A DNA stretch of 64,000 bases. It comes from Clostridium estertheticum (lineage in GTDB: Bacteria; Bacillota; Clostridia; Clostridiales; Clostridiaceae). The DNA lies in assembly GCF_011065935.2 (NCBI RefSeq), contig NZ_JAAMNH020000001.1, positions 5,229,001-5,293,000 of the forward strand. The letters run 5' to 3'. Positions 1 to 9,700 of this stretch are shown here, piece after piece. Under the pieces are notes generated by a model. That model was given only the letters and a program-made list of their open reading frames with translations. It ran no database searches and was not told where the DNA came from. The position numbers were made by a program, and so were the translations under genes. Within the stretch, counting starts at the first letter, position 1. Each line of letters opens with the position of its first letter.

Positions 1-61
1 TAAGTTACATAAATCTATTTTAATTTGTATTTCACATTTCTTCAAGCTATTTCTTTATAAT

Positions 62-460
62 TTATTTATTTTTTTTTATTCTTAGCTTATAAAGTAATAA
101 ATCTGCTGGATATAAAACGAGATTCCATACAACTCTAAATGATTTCCCATGGAATTTTAACAATTTATATTGCACCTTTATAAAAACTCTGCTTAAGAGT
201 TTTAAATATAAGTATGCTCCTATTATTAAACAAACATACACATAGAAGTTTATGTACCCATCATTAGTATACATCAAAAATATAAAAACAACTATAGAAG
301 TTAATGTCCAAAATAGCAAATCTTGTATTACTGTTAAAATCTTATTAGGATTTTCAAATCCTCTTATTAATCTATATACATCAAAAAGTATTCCAGTTAT
401 TATTCCAGACAATACACCGAAAATTATAAGCTTAACTTGGTTTATAAGTGAAATTATCAT
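62..460 (-). CDS. yabQ: Spore cortex biosynthesis protein YabQ
   Basis: A 132-residue membrane protein with three or four hydrophobic segments (roughly residues 5-27, 44-64, 70-90, 108-122) and a basic tail ending IKKNK. In Bacillus subtilis YabQ is made in the mother cell, sits in the outer forespore membrane and is needed for cortex formation. The call rests on topology, size and position: it follows yabP after 6 bp, at the end of the order mazG-HU-S4 protein-yabP-yabQ. Many homologues have a longer C-terminal tail, so this is a short form. The next gene in the conserved order, divIC, is expected left of base 1. Bases 1-61 show no gene. Confidence 0.8.
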   Translation of the reverse strand: MIISLINQVKLIIFGVLSGIITGILFDVYRLIRGFENPNKILTVIQDLLFWTLTSIVVFIFLMYTNDGYINFYVYVCLIIGAYLYLKLLSRVFIKVQYKLLKFHGKSFRVVWNLVLYPADLLLYKLRIKKNK

Positions 461-466
461 AACCCT

Positions 467-760
467 TTACCTAAACAATCTGGATATTATACTATCTTTT
501 TTAACTTTTCTTTTGTCCGTAGTATACACAAACGCATCCACTTTACCAGATATTATCACGTCTCCATTTTGAACATCTAGCTTGTTCATCTTTAATTGTT
601 GTCCTTTTACTATCATCATTCCAACATCTGTGTTCAATAATATTTGATTTTCATTAAAATTTATAACCTCAATAACTCCATTAATAGTTAATTTTTTTCT
701 GTTTTCAAGCAATAAATTGCTTCTCTTATCTTCTATTTTTATTTCTTTTTTTACTTCCAT
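467..760 (-). CDS. yabP: Sporulation protein YabP
   Basis: A 97-residue soluble protein of the YabP/YqfC family. It is needed for cortex assembly in the mother cell and in B. subtilis is coupled to YabQ. Typical features are the LxxxNRKxLTINGV segment near the N terminus and the later MMIVKGQQLKMNKLDV core. The reading frame is open back to 823, but the ATG at 758-760 is preceded by AAGGAGGATATT, an ideal ribosome binding site, so I take the start there; the upstream 21 codons have no such signal. It is followed after 6 bp by yabQ, so the two are almost certainly cotranscribed. Confidence 0.88.
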   Translation of the reverse strand: MEVKKEIKIEDKRSNLLLENRKKLTINGVIEVINFNENQILLNTDVGMMIVKGQQLKMNKLDVQNGDVIISGKVDAFVYTTDKRKVKKDSIISRLFR

Positions 761-904
761 AATATCCTCCTTATTAATTTTAATAATTAAAATTGGGAAT
801 TGTGAAACTAATCCTACTTTCAATCCGCAACTGGCATATACCTTTATATTCCTATAAAATATATATGCTTATTAAACTTAATTAAGAATTATATTTAGTA
901 ACAT

Positions 905-1165
905 TTATTCTTTGTCTTCTCTTCCTGAAACTATTTCATACATTTCTTTTGCACTGTCTTTTGTTACGTGCTCTGCAATATTCACAATTTTAGCTTTTAA
1001 AATTTGATTTGCAAATTTAATTTCTATAGTATCGCCTTCCGCTACTACAGTACCTGCCTTTGCAACCTTATTATTTATAGCTACTCTACCACTTTCGCAA
1101 GCTTCCTTTGCTATGGTTCTTCTCTTAATAATTCTAGAAACTTTTAAATATTTATCGAGTCTCAT
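905..1165 (-). CDS. rqcP: S4-domain RNA-binding protein RqcP (YabO/HslR family)
   Basis: An 86-residue protein that is essentially one S4 RNA-binding domain (MRLDKYLKVSRIIKRRT, then the VAINNKVAK turn). In B. subtilis the protein at this position (YabO, renamed RqcP) works in ribosome-associated quality control with RqcH, adding alanine tails to stalled chains on 50S subunits. The start is the ATG at 1163-1165, behind AAAAGGAGAAG; a longer frame to 1198 lacks a good site. It lies between HU and yabP, matching the Bacillus order except for the inserted HU gene. Confidence 0.88.
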   Translation of the reverse strand: MRLDKYLKVSRIIKRRTIAKEACESGRVAINNKVAKAGTVVAEGDTIEIKFANQILKAKIVNIAEHVTKDSAKEMYEIVSGREDKE

Positions 1166-1230
1166 ATAATCTTCTCCTTTTTTAATATTATTTAGCATTA
1201 TAAGCCTTTATAAAAAAAAATTATTAAAAT

Positions 1231-1260
1231 AAAAAACCTAGATATACATCCAGGTTTTTT
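1231..1260 (-). terminator. Terminator after HU gene
   Basis: Arms AAAAAACCT (1231-1239) and AGGTTTTTT (1252-1260) enclose a short loop 15 bp past the HU stop codon. The T-run follows on the minus strand, so this can end the abundant HU transcript before the S4-protein gene. Confidence 0.7.
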
Positions 1261-1274
1261 ACATCATAGTAAAT

Positions 1275-1550
1275 TTATTTATTTACTATATCTTTAAATT
1301 CTTTACCAGCTTTAAATACTGGAACTGTTGATGCTGAAATTTGAATTTCTTCTTTTGTTCTTGGGTTTCTACCCATTCTAGCAGCTCTTGCTCTTGTTTC
1401 GAAAGTTCCAAATCCAACCAATTGAACTTTTTCACCTTTTTCTAATGTTTCTTCAATACTTTCTATAATTCCTTTTAGCGCCGCTTCTGCATCTTTTTTT
1501 GTTAACTTAGATTTTTCTGCAATACTTGTTATTAATTCTGATTTATTCAC
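1275..1550 (-). CDS. hup: HU family DNA-binding protein
   Basis: A 91-residue histone-like nucleoid protein that bends and compacts DNA. The family signature is complete: NKSELI start, VGFGTFETRARAAR, the beta-arm GRNPRTKEEI with the intercalating proline, and VPVFKAGKEFKDIV. The start is a GTG at 1548-1550, eight bases after AAGGAGG; the frame continues upstream to 1598 without another signal. HU is not part of the B. subtilis yabN-yabO-yabP block, so here it is an insertion common in clostridia. It has its own terminator just downstream, which suggests it is expressed separately from the sporulation genes around it. Confidence 0.95.
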   Translation of the reverse strand: MNKSELITSIAEKSKLTKKDAEAALKGIIESIEETLEKGEKVQLVGFGTFETRARAARMGRNPRTKEEIQISASTVPVFKAGKEFKDIVNK

Positions 1551-1695
1551 TTTTGTTACCTCCTTATTATTGAGTACACTACCTAGTAGTGAGTACACTA
1601 TTAAATAGCATATTCTTCGCCATTAGATAGCATATTCTTCACCGATTTAGAAATTCCTTCTTTTTGGTGTAGATTTTATTTTTTAAATAAATTTA

Positions 1696-3138
1696 TCAGC
1701 TTTTAGATTCATTCCATAAAGCATCCATTTCTGCAAGGGACATATCCTTTAAATCTAAGTTTCTATGCCTTGCATTTTCTTCTATGTACTGAAAGCGATT
1801 AATAAATTTATCTATAGTATAATTTACTGCAAATTCAGGGTCTATGTCAAGTATTCTCGCAACATTTACAGTAGTAAATACCAAATCTCCCACTTCTTCT
1901 AGTATTTTTGCCCTATTTTTACCTTTATATACATCTTTTACTTCCTGTAGTTCTTCTAATACTTTCTCCATGGCAGGCTCAGCTGAGTCAAAGTCAAACC
2001 CTAATTTTGATGCTTTTTCTTGAACCTTATAGGCTCTCATTAAGCCCGGAAGATTTTTAGGAACATGCTTTAATGTATCCGTATAATTATTAAAGCCTTT
2101 TTCTTCAATTTTAATCTTTTCCCAACTTTCTAAAACTTGCTGAGAATTTTTACTTTCGATATTTTTAAAAATATGAGGATGCCTGTTTATCATTTTGCTC
2201 GTAACACCTTTAATAACGTCATTTATATTAAAATAGCCCTGCTCTTTTCCTATTTGAGCATGAAAAACCACCTGTAGTAATACATCTCCTAGCTCCTCAA
2301 TAATTTTATCTTCGTCCTTCTCGTCAATGGCTTCCAAAACTTCATAACATTCTTCAATAAGAAATTTTTTCATAGATTCATGGGTTTGCTCCCTATCCCA
2401 TGCACATCCATTTTCATCTCTTAAGGTATTCATAACTTCGATTAAATCATGAAAATCCAATGTAGCTTCTAATTCTTTGGGGATATATATAGAGGTTAGG
2501 TAGTCAATGTCTTCTTGCCTATCTAGTTCATATAATTTAATTTTTCTGGTACACTCGAGCCCTTTTACACCTGCAGCCCTAACAAAATAAATTTCCATAT
2601 CATCTTTATAATACTCGAGTAGGGCAAGTTTAGTATCCGTTGCTATAGATTTATTGTAAACTTGTGTTAATAAAAGTCCTACTCTTTTGTCTAAAACTTG
2701 ATTTTTTATATCAAAGGCATCTATAATTTTTAGTCCCTCAATAGGATCTAATTTTAAGCTTCCAATAACTGCATCTATAAAACTAACTGCGGGAAGAATT
2801 TCTATATCTATTTTATTTTTTGCGCAAAGCTTTATTAAAAGTTTAACAGTAGTTTCTGCCACTAGAGGATGCCCTGGAACCCCATAAATAATATCTTCAT
2901 ACATTTCATGTTTTTTGATGAGATCCTCTGCAATAGACCTATATACATCATCAAAACTATTATATTCTTCGTATCTATCATCATAGGTTTCAAATTGAAT
3001 TGATAGGGATTTTAGGTAGTCCACCGTAGGATGTTTTTCTGTTCTCAAATAAATTTTTTTACCGTTTTTAAGAATTTCCAATGTCTCTATAGTTAGTGAT
3101 CCTATAGCGCCAGGTCCGAGTCCCACTACTCTAATCAT
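1696..3138 (-). CDS. mazG: MazG family protein with N-terminal tetrapyrrole-methylase domain (YabN)
   Basis: A 480-residue fusion. Residues 1 to about 220 form a SAM-dependent tetrapyrrole (corrin/porphyrin) methylase-like domain starting with the glycine-rich VVGLGPGAIGSLT loop. Residues from about 228 to the end form a MazG nucleotide pyrophosphohydrolase of two all-alpha repeats, with the metal-binding motifs EECYEVLEAID...EELGDVLLQ and the C-terminal EEVGDLVFT. The MazG part hydrolyses NTPs or dNTPs and is thought to clean the nucleotide pool; the role of the methylase part is unknown. B. subtilis YabN has the same architecture and position. ATG start at 3138, 46 bp after the flippase gene. 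Confidence 0.93.
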   Translation of the reverse strand: MIRVVGLGPGAIGSLTIETLEILKNGKKIYLRTEKHPTVDYLKSLSIQFETYDDRYEEYNSFDDVYRSIAEDLIKKHEMYEDIIYGVPGHPLVAETTVKLLIKLCAKNKIDIEILPAVSFIDAVIGSLKLDPIEGLKIIDAFDIKNQVLDKRVGLLLTQVYNKSIATDTKLALLEYYKDDMEIYFVRAAGVKGLECTRKIKLYELDRQEDIDYLTSIYIPKELEATLDFHDLIEVMNTLRDENGCAWDREQTHESMKKFLIEECYEVLEAIDEKDEDKIIEELGDVLLQVVFHAQIGKEQGYFNINDVIKGVTSKMINRHPHIFKNIESKNSQQVLESWEKIKIEEKGFNNYTDTLKHVPKNLPGLMRAYKVQEKASKLGFDFDSAEPAMEKVLEELQEVKDVYKGKNRAKILEEVGDLVFTTVNVARILDIDPEFAVNYTIDKFINRFQYIEENARHRNLDLKDMSLAEMDALWNESKS

Positions 3139-3183
3139 TAGCTTTCACTCCTTTGTTTTTTTATTTTCGTTTTAAACTATCAC

Positions 3184-4719
3184 TTAACCTCTTCTTAATT
3201 TATTTTTAATTTCCTCATATTCAAATATTCTAAGAATAAAAATGAATAACAAATAAACAATAATGCCAATTAATATGGAAATAACACAAGATAATTCCGT
3301 GCTCATTGTATAATTATAGACAGTATCGTTGCTAAATACAACTGCAATTATCATTATACCGGCAGCAATAGCTGGTTTTATAAAAGCATCCGCTTTGTTT
3401 ATTTTTATATTTAAGGCACTCTTTAAATCCTTCATATTTAATAAGCAACTTGCAGCATATCCCAAAATAGTTCCTATAACTGCACCATAGATATTTACAA
3501 ACGAAAATGAAACCAATACATATGTTACAATAACCTTAATTATGCACCCTAGCGCTAAATTATATACAGGCTTCATATAATTGCCTATACCTTGAAGTAT
3601 TGCTGTACTGGTTTGTGTTAAGATTAAAAAAGGTATGGATATTGATATATATTTCAAAATTTCAGATCCCGCTGCGTCCTTCATAAAAATCAAATGCATT
3701 ATAGGATAAGCCATAAAAAACATGCCGAGAGCTGATGGTAATGAAATAACATTAGACAATTTCACAGCCATAGCTACCCTTTTAACCAGTTCGCGCCGTT
3801 TGCCTAAATAAAAGGCTTCGGCGATTATTGGCATCAGAGACGCGCATAGTGCCACGGAAAGAGCTAAAGGTACATTCATCAAGGTAAACACCTTTCCAGT
3901 CAATTGACCATACATCACAGCTGATTGTGTTTGTGTGAATCCTGCTTTTAGTAGCTGCTGCGGTACTAAAACAGAATCTATTAATGACATAATAGTTCCA
4001 ACTGCAGCCCCTAAAGATATTGGAAAGGCAGCCTTACCTAAATCCGCTAAAATATGCTTATGCTTTGATACTTTTCTTACTGGTAGCTCTTTTTTCACCT
4101 TAAAGTAAGTTAAGATTAAATATACACTTCCCATAATTGCGCCAACTAGGGTTCCAAGAGCCGCTCCTCCAGCCGCATATTCAATTCCCTTTGGAAACAA
4201 TAAATATGCAAATAAAACTCCAGCCACAACTCTTCCAACCTGTTCTACTATTTGAGAAATTGCAGTTGGTCTAACATTCTGTAGACCTTGGAAAAAGCCC
4301 CTAAAGGTACACATAATAGAAACAAAAATTGGTGCTATAGCAATTATCGAAAAAGAGTAATAGGATTTAGGATCCCATTTTAATATAGAAATAATAGGCC
4401 TTGCAAAGGCTAACATTAGTATTGTAACTACTGAGCCTAATGTAATCATAAAAAAAAGTGTTTGTCTTAATACTTGCACTACTCCATCTCTATCGTTTTT
4501 AGCATTCATCTCCGCAATAAGTTTAGACATAGCTAGTGGTACACCTGAAGCTAATGCTACAAAAGTCAGAAAAAGTGGATAGGACATCTGGTAGTATCCC
4601 ATGCCCTCATCTTTTATTAGTGCCTGTATTGGGATTCTAAAAAATAATCCTAAAAATCTCGCAAATATTCCTGCTAGTCCAAGTATAATAGTCCCTTTAA
4701 TCAATGAATGTTTCTTCAT
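3184..4719 (-). CDS. SpoVB/YabM-type oligosaccharide flippase
   Basis: A 511-residue polytopic membrane protein of the MOP superfamily (MATE-like/MurJ-like/SpoVB) with about 14 hydrophobic helices. The N-terminal KGTIILGLAGIFARFLGLFFR block and FFRGFFQGLQNVRPTAISQ are typical of the SpoVB branch. Family members move lipid-linked sugar precursors across the membrane; SpoVB itself is needed for spore cortex. Position between spoVT and mazG matches B. subtilis yabM, a SpoVB paralogue, so either name could apply. The start is the ATG at 4717-4719 behind AAGGAGGCTGTT; 12 more upstream codons are open but unlikely to be used. Confidence 0.88.
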   Translation of the reverse strand: MKKHSLIKGTIILGLAGIFARFLGLFFRIPIQALIKDEGMGYYQMSYPLFLTFVALASGVPLAMSKLIAEMNAKNDRDGVVQVLRQTLFFMITLGSVVTILMLAFARPIISILKWDPKSYYSFSIIAIAPIFVSIMCTFRGFFQGLQNVRPTAISQIVEQVGRVVAGVLFAYLLFPKGIEYAAGGAALGTLVGAIMGSVYLILTYFKVKKELPVRKVSKHKHILADLGKAAFPISLGAAVGTIMSLIDSVLVPQQLLKAGFTQTQSAVMYGQLTGKVFTLMNVPLALSVALCASLMPIIAEAFYLGKRRELVKRVAMAVKLSNVISLPSALGMFFMAYPIMHLIFMKDAAGSEILKYISISIPFLILTQTSTAILQGIGNYMKPVYNLALGCIIKVIVTYVLVSFSFVNIYGAVIGTILGYAASCLLNMKDLKSALNIKINKADAFIKPAIAAGIMIIAVVFSNDTVYNYTMSTELSCVISILIGIIVYLLFIFILRIFEYEEIKNKLRRG

Positions 4720-4818
4720 AACAGCCTCCTTGTATTCCTGTGATGCATATAACAATTACATTCTATGATTATAATTATTTAATTTAAGGGTTTATTATTA
4801 CTAATACTTCAAAAAAAT

Positions 4819-4872
4819 AAAAGTATATATTACTGCAAATATGTTTCACTTTGCTAAGTAATATATACTTTT
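4819..4872 (-). terminator. Long hairpin terminator after spoVT (dispersed-repeat copy 1)
   Basis: Perfect 16-bp arms AAAAGTATATATTACT (4819-4834) and AGTAATATATACTTTT (4857-4872), with an inner 5-bp stem GCAAA/TTTGC. T-runs lie on both sides. It sits 12 bp past the spoVT stop and can end that transcript. The same 16-bp arms recur at 47520-47572. Confidence 0.75.
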
Positions 4873-4884
4873 TATGCTCTCTCT

Positions 4885-5436
4885 TTATTGTTCCATTTGT
4901 TTTCCTAAAAAAGATGCTGCTGTTTCTGCTAGTTTTAATTCTAAATTTCCAAATTTAATTCCTGGCTCTGTAGAAATTATTAGTACTGCTCCAATTGCAT
5001 CGCCTTCTGTTATTATAGGAGCAATTACTTGGGCATTATATTTATTTTCCATTTCATCATCATACAATGCAATAACTTTTTCCGATCCTTCACCAAGCAC
5101 AATAGCTTTTCTATCTTCCATTGCTTTTTCTAATTCATTACTGACTTTTTTATCAACATACTCTTTTTTAAGTCCTCCGCTTACAGATATTATGTTATCT
5201 TTATCGCAAATAATTATTATGTTACCTATAGTTTGTTGTAATGATTCAGCATATTCTCTAGAAAATTCACTTAATTCACCTATAGGGGAGTATTTCTTTA
5301 AAATAACTCCACCTTCTCTATCAGTAAATATTTCTAGTGGATCTCCTTCTCGTATTCTCAAAGTTCTTCTTATTTCTTTTGGAATAACAACTCTTCCTAA
5401 ATCATCTATACGTCTTACTATGCCAGTTGCTTTCAT
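4885..5436 (-). CDS. spoVT: Stage V sporulation transcription factor SpoVT
   Basis: A 183-residue regulator. Residues 1-51 are an AbrB-type swapped-hairpin DNA-binding domain (ATGIVRRIDDLGRVVIPKEI), and about 56-178 a GAF-like domain. SpoVT acts late in the forespore with sigma-G, switching genes on and off and affecting later germination. The length equals that of characterised SpoVT. ATG start at 5436 with GGAGGG 11 bp upstream. It stands alone between prsA and the flippase, with a terminator on each side, so it is probably monocistronic. Confidence 0.96.
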   Translation of the reverse strand: MKATGIVRRIDDLGRVVIPKEIRRTLRIREGDPLEIFTDREGGVILKKYSPIGELSEFSREYAESLQQTIGNIIIICDKDNIISVSGGLKKEYVDKKVSNELEKAMEDRKAIVLGEGSEKVIALYDDEMENKYNAQVIAPIITEGDAIGAVLIISTEPGIKFGNLELKLAETAASFLGKQMEQ

Positions 5437-5562
5437 TTAAATAATTCCCTCCTTATATAAAATTTCATATAATATACTTGCACTATTATTATCTTTCTAA
5501 ACTTGAAATTTTATGCACATTTGTATATGTTTAATTTTAATATAAGAAAAAAATATATAAAA

Positions 5563-5596
5563 ATAAAGAATACCCCCTACTAGAGATATTCTTTAT
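5563..5596 (-). terminator. Terminator after prsA
   Basis: Arms ATAAAGAATA (5563-5572) and TATTCTTTAT (5587-5596), followed on the minus strand by TTTTTATA. Located 20 bp past the prsA stop. Confidence 0.7.
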
Positions 5597-5616
5597 ACTA
5601 TTTTGAATGTAAAATT

Positions 5617-6615
5617 CTAAAGATTTTTTTCGTATTTGGTTATTTTAGCTTCTTCAGTCCATTTTTTCATAGCTGCAGTCCATGCTGCTTCTTTGTCCTT
5701 TGCTATAAGTGTTTTTTCTACTTCTGCCTTAACCGCTTCAAATTTCTTTACAGGAAACTCTTCTTTTGCAATAGCTTTTATTATATGCCATCCATATTGA
5801 GTGTTGACCGGTGCTGAAATCTTACCTACCTCGAGCGCTGAGGCCGCTGCCATAAAAGTTTTATCCATTTTAGGCTCATTGTATTCTACAAATCCTAAAT
5901 CTCCACCATTATCTTTAGCAGTTTGGTCTATACTTTTTTCTTTTGCTACCTTTGCAAAGTCTTCGCCAGCATCTAATTGTTTTTTAACAGCTACTGCTTC
6001 AGCTTCAGTTTTAACTAAAATATGAGCTGCGTGAACTCTGTTTGGTTTTTCTGTATATAGTGTTAAATTACTATTGTAGTATGCTTTTTCTTTTGTCTCA
6101 TCAGTTTTAACGTTTTTTGTAATTTCAGTGTATAATGCATCTTGAATAATACTTGGTCTTATTCTTGCTTTTAGTTGATCTTCTGTAAGGTTAGCCTGCG
6201 CTAGTGCTTCTTTATACTTAGCATCTGTTTCTAAACTTTTCTTAATTTCTGCTATTTGCTTGTTAACTTCTTCAGTTAATTTAGCTTCCGTAGGCATTAC
6301 TTTTAACTCTTCGGCTTTATATTTTACTATTTCTTCATTAATTAGGCCTTCTAACACCTGTTGTTTTTGAGTTGTTATTTGAGTCATAGCTTCAGCATTA
6401 TCTTTATAATTTGCTCCATACTGTGTTTGTATTTGTTTAATAACTGCGCCTAGTTGTTCGTCCACCTGGCCTCTAGTTACTTTAGCATTAAAAACCTTAG
6501 CTACTGTACTTTTAGCAATACCTGCTGGTGTTTTTTCAATCATATTACAACCAACTAATGATGTAGCAAGTATAGTTATTAAAGCAGCACTAATTAATTT
6601 TTTTACGTTTTTCAT
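5617..6615 (-). CDS. prsA: PrsA-type foldase lipoprotein (peptidyl-prolyl isomerase)
   Basis: A 332-residue secreted chaperone. The N terminus is a lipoprotein signal peptide with lipobox LVGC (Cys23). A SurA/PrsA N-terminal helical region follows, then one parvulin rotamase domain at about 190-285 (HAAHILVKTEAEA...GGDLGFVEY...YGWHII). PrsA is anchored to the outer face of the membrane and folds secreted proteins. It sits between mfd and spoVT, where B. subtilis has no such gene. Clostridia use such a protein for toxin and wall-enzyme secretion; the client here is not deducible. Confidence 0.93.
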   Translation of the reverse strand: MKNVKKLISAALITILATSLVGCNMIEKTPAGIAKSTVAKVFNAKVTRGQVDEQLGAVIKQIQTQYGANYKDNAEAMTQITTQKQQVLEGLINEEIVKYKAEELKVMPTEAKLTEEVNKQIAEIKKSLETDAKYKEALAQANLTEDQLKARIRPSIIQDALYTEITKNVKTDETKEKAYYNSNLTLYTEKPNRVHAAHILVKTEAEAVAVKKQLDAGEDFAKVAKEKSIDQTAKDNGGDLGFVEYNEPKMDKTFMAAASALEVGKISAPVNTQYGWHIIKAIAKEEFPVKKFEAVKAEVEKTLIAKDKEAAWTAAMKKWTEEAKITKYEKNL

Positions 6616-6755
6616 TTTAATTCCCTCGCTTTCGTATGTAATATTGCCATTTAAAGTTTTGTTACATTACATATCAATTTTAATAGAAATTTTAATACAT
6701 AGAAATTTTAATACATACTAATCTTATCACAAATTCACTTTATTTCAACTTTAAT

Positions 6756-9700
6756 TTATACCACACTTTTTATATACTTAACAATCTCAATTAGATTTGC
6801 AAGCATTTCTTCTTTATTTAAATTTTTATATTTATACGCAAAGGCTGGTTTAGTACCTAATTTAAATACAATGCTTCTATTATATTTACTAACCAAGGCT
6901 TTAACTAATGCTCCATTTATTCTTTCGCTACTATCAAATTGTAGCACTATCTCCTCCTTTTCCTCTTTAATTTCTACTATTCCCACCTGTTTAGATATAG
7001 ATCTGAGATAGGCAATATCCATAAGACTTGCAACTGACGATGGTATATCTGAGAACCTATCCTCTATTTCCTCTTGTATATCCATCATATCCTCATGGCT
7101 ATCAATAGCTGCGATTTTTTTATAAATTTCAATTTTTTGAGTCTCATCTTCAATGTAGGTACTAGGAATATATGCATCTATTTTGATTTCAACGGAAGTT
7201 TCAATAGGTTCCACTTCCACATCACCTCTTATTTTTTTAACTGTATCTTCTAGCATCCTACAATACAAATCGTATCCTACCGCAGCCATATGTCCATGTT
7301 GAGCCGCCCCCATCATATTTCCAGCGCCCCGAATTTCAAGATCTCTCATTGCAATTTTAAAACCTGACCCTAGCTCTGTAAAATCCTTAATTGCTTTAAG
7401 TCTTTTTTCAGCCACCTCAGTTAATACCTTGTCTTTTCTATAAGTAAAATATGCATAGGCTATTCTATTTGAACGCCCTACTCTACCCCTTAATTGATAA
7501 AGCTGAGAAAGCCCCATCTTATCTGCTTCGTATATTATTATGGTATTTGTGTTTTGGATATCTATCCCAGTCTCGATAATGGTAGTACACATTAATATAT
7601 CATACTTATTCTCCATAAAATCCAACATGACAGATTCTAATTCTCTTTCTGTCATTTGTCCATGACCAATACCTATCCTGGCTTCTGGAACTAGTTTACC
7701 AATGTACGCTGCCATGTCCTTGATTGTTTCTACTCTATTGTACACAAAGAAAACTTGACCATTTCTATTTATTTCTCTGAGTATTGCATCCCTTATTAGT
7801 TGGTCATTAAACTCCACTACATAGGTTTGTATTGGATACCTTTCCTCTGGAGGGGTTTCAATTACACTTATATCTCTAACTCCAGTAAGAGACATATGTA
7901 GCGTTCTTGGAATTGGAGTGGCAGTTAGAGTGATTACATCTATATTCTTTCTTATACTCTTGATTTTTTCCTTGTGCGTAACTCCAAATCGTTGCTCTTC
8001 GTCTATAATTAATACCCCTAAATCTTTGAATTTTACATCTTGTTGAATTATTCTGTGGGTTCCTATCAATATATCCACATTTCCTTCTTTTGTAGCCTTA
8101 AGCACAACCTGCTGCTGGGCTGGTGTTCTAAACCTACTTACCATTTCAACCTTTACTGGAAAATCTGAAAATCTTTTGGTGAGATTTTTATAATGTTGCT
8201 CAGCTAGTATAGTAGTTGGTACTAAGAATGCTACTTGTTTGCCATCCATAACTGCTTTAAAGGCAGCCCTAACAGCTACTTCTGTTTTACCATATCCAAC
8301 GTCACCACATATCAATCTATCCATAGGTTTATCAGATTCCATATCTTTCTTTATCTCTTCAATTGCAATTAATTGGTCTGGCGTTTCTTCAAATGGGAAT
8401 TCTTCCTCAAATTGTTTTTGCCATACAGTATCCTTGCTATATCTGTATCCCTTAAGAGTAGCCCTCGATGCGTAAAGCTTTACTAAATCCTCTGCAATAT
8501 CAGCTATAGAGTTTTTAACCTTATTCTTAGCCTTAGTCCATTCTACTCCACCTAGCTTAGTAATCTTTGGTGCTTTTCCTTCACTTCCGATATATTTTTG
8601 AACTAAATCTAATTGTTCTACTGGAACATAAAGAGTATCCCCGGAATTATATCCAAGTTCTAAATAATCTCTTTTATGGCCATGAACCTCTAACTGCTTA
8701 ATTCCTTTGTATACTCCTATACCATGATTTACGTGAACAACATAATCTCCCAATTTCAGCTCTGTAAAACTTTTAATCTTACTTACGCCCTTTTTACTGG
8801 AACGACTAGTAGTTTTTCTTTTTGATTGTCCAAAAACCTCTTTATCTGAGATAACACATAGTTTTAATTCTGGGTATTCAAAGCCTTTTAATTGGTTCCC
8901 AAAGGTTATAACCACCTGACCTAACTGAATTTCCGAGATATTGTCCTTATACACACTTTCAATTCCCCTATCCCTTAGGATATCTATTAATCTTTCCCCT
9001 CTAGTTCTTGTACCAGAAAGGATTACTGTCTTGTAGCCTTTAAACTTTTTATCTTTTATATCTTCAATAAGTATATCTAATTGGCCATGATAATCATTAA
9101 TTGTAATTTGAGAAAAAGATACAATAGACCTTGGCTTTAGAATTTTTGTGCTTTTGGCGATAGCATTTATTGTCATAACTTCCCTAGTATCTAAGTCTTC
9201 ATATATACTTTCCTTATTAATTAAAAGTCCTGCTTGACTCGGCAGTATACTTCCTCTTTTTAGAAAGTTTTCGTAATTTTCCTGGAACTCAAAATATACG
9301 CTATCCAGTTTTCCAACGCACCTTTGTGCATCATCAACTATTATAAATGAATCCTTCATATAATCTAAAAAGGTAGAGGTAGCATCATAAAAATAAGGCA
9401 TATAACTATCAATGGCTTCGAATCTCCAAGTTTCTTTTAGTGATTCTAAGTTAATATTAACTAACGAAGTTATTCTTTCTATAGTTTCCTTGTCTTTTTT
9501 TTTATTAAAGCTGCCTACTACATTTTCTAAATCTTCCTTTATTTTATTGTACCCGCTTTCCATGCTTTCCTGAGTTAGTATTATTTCCTTTGCTGGGAAT
9601 ACTTCTATTTCGGATACCTTGTCAATACTTCTTTGAGTTTCGCTATTAAAGGTTCTTATAGAATCTATTTCTTCATCAAAGAGCTCTATTCTAAAAGGCA

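Noticed and set aside
4874..5440. 188-codon plus-strand frame opposite spoVT
   Set aside because: Complete overlap with a certain gene; composition is what the antisense of SpoVT would give, and no ribosome site is present.
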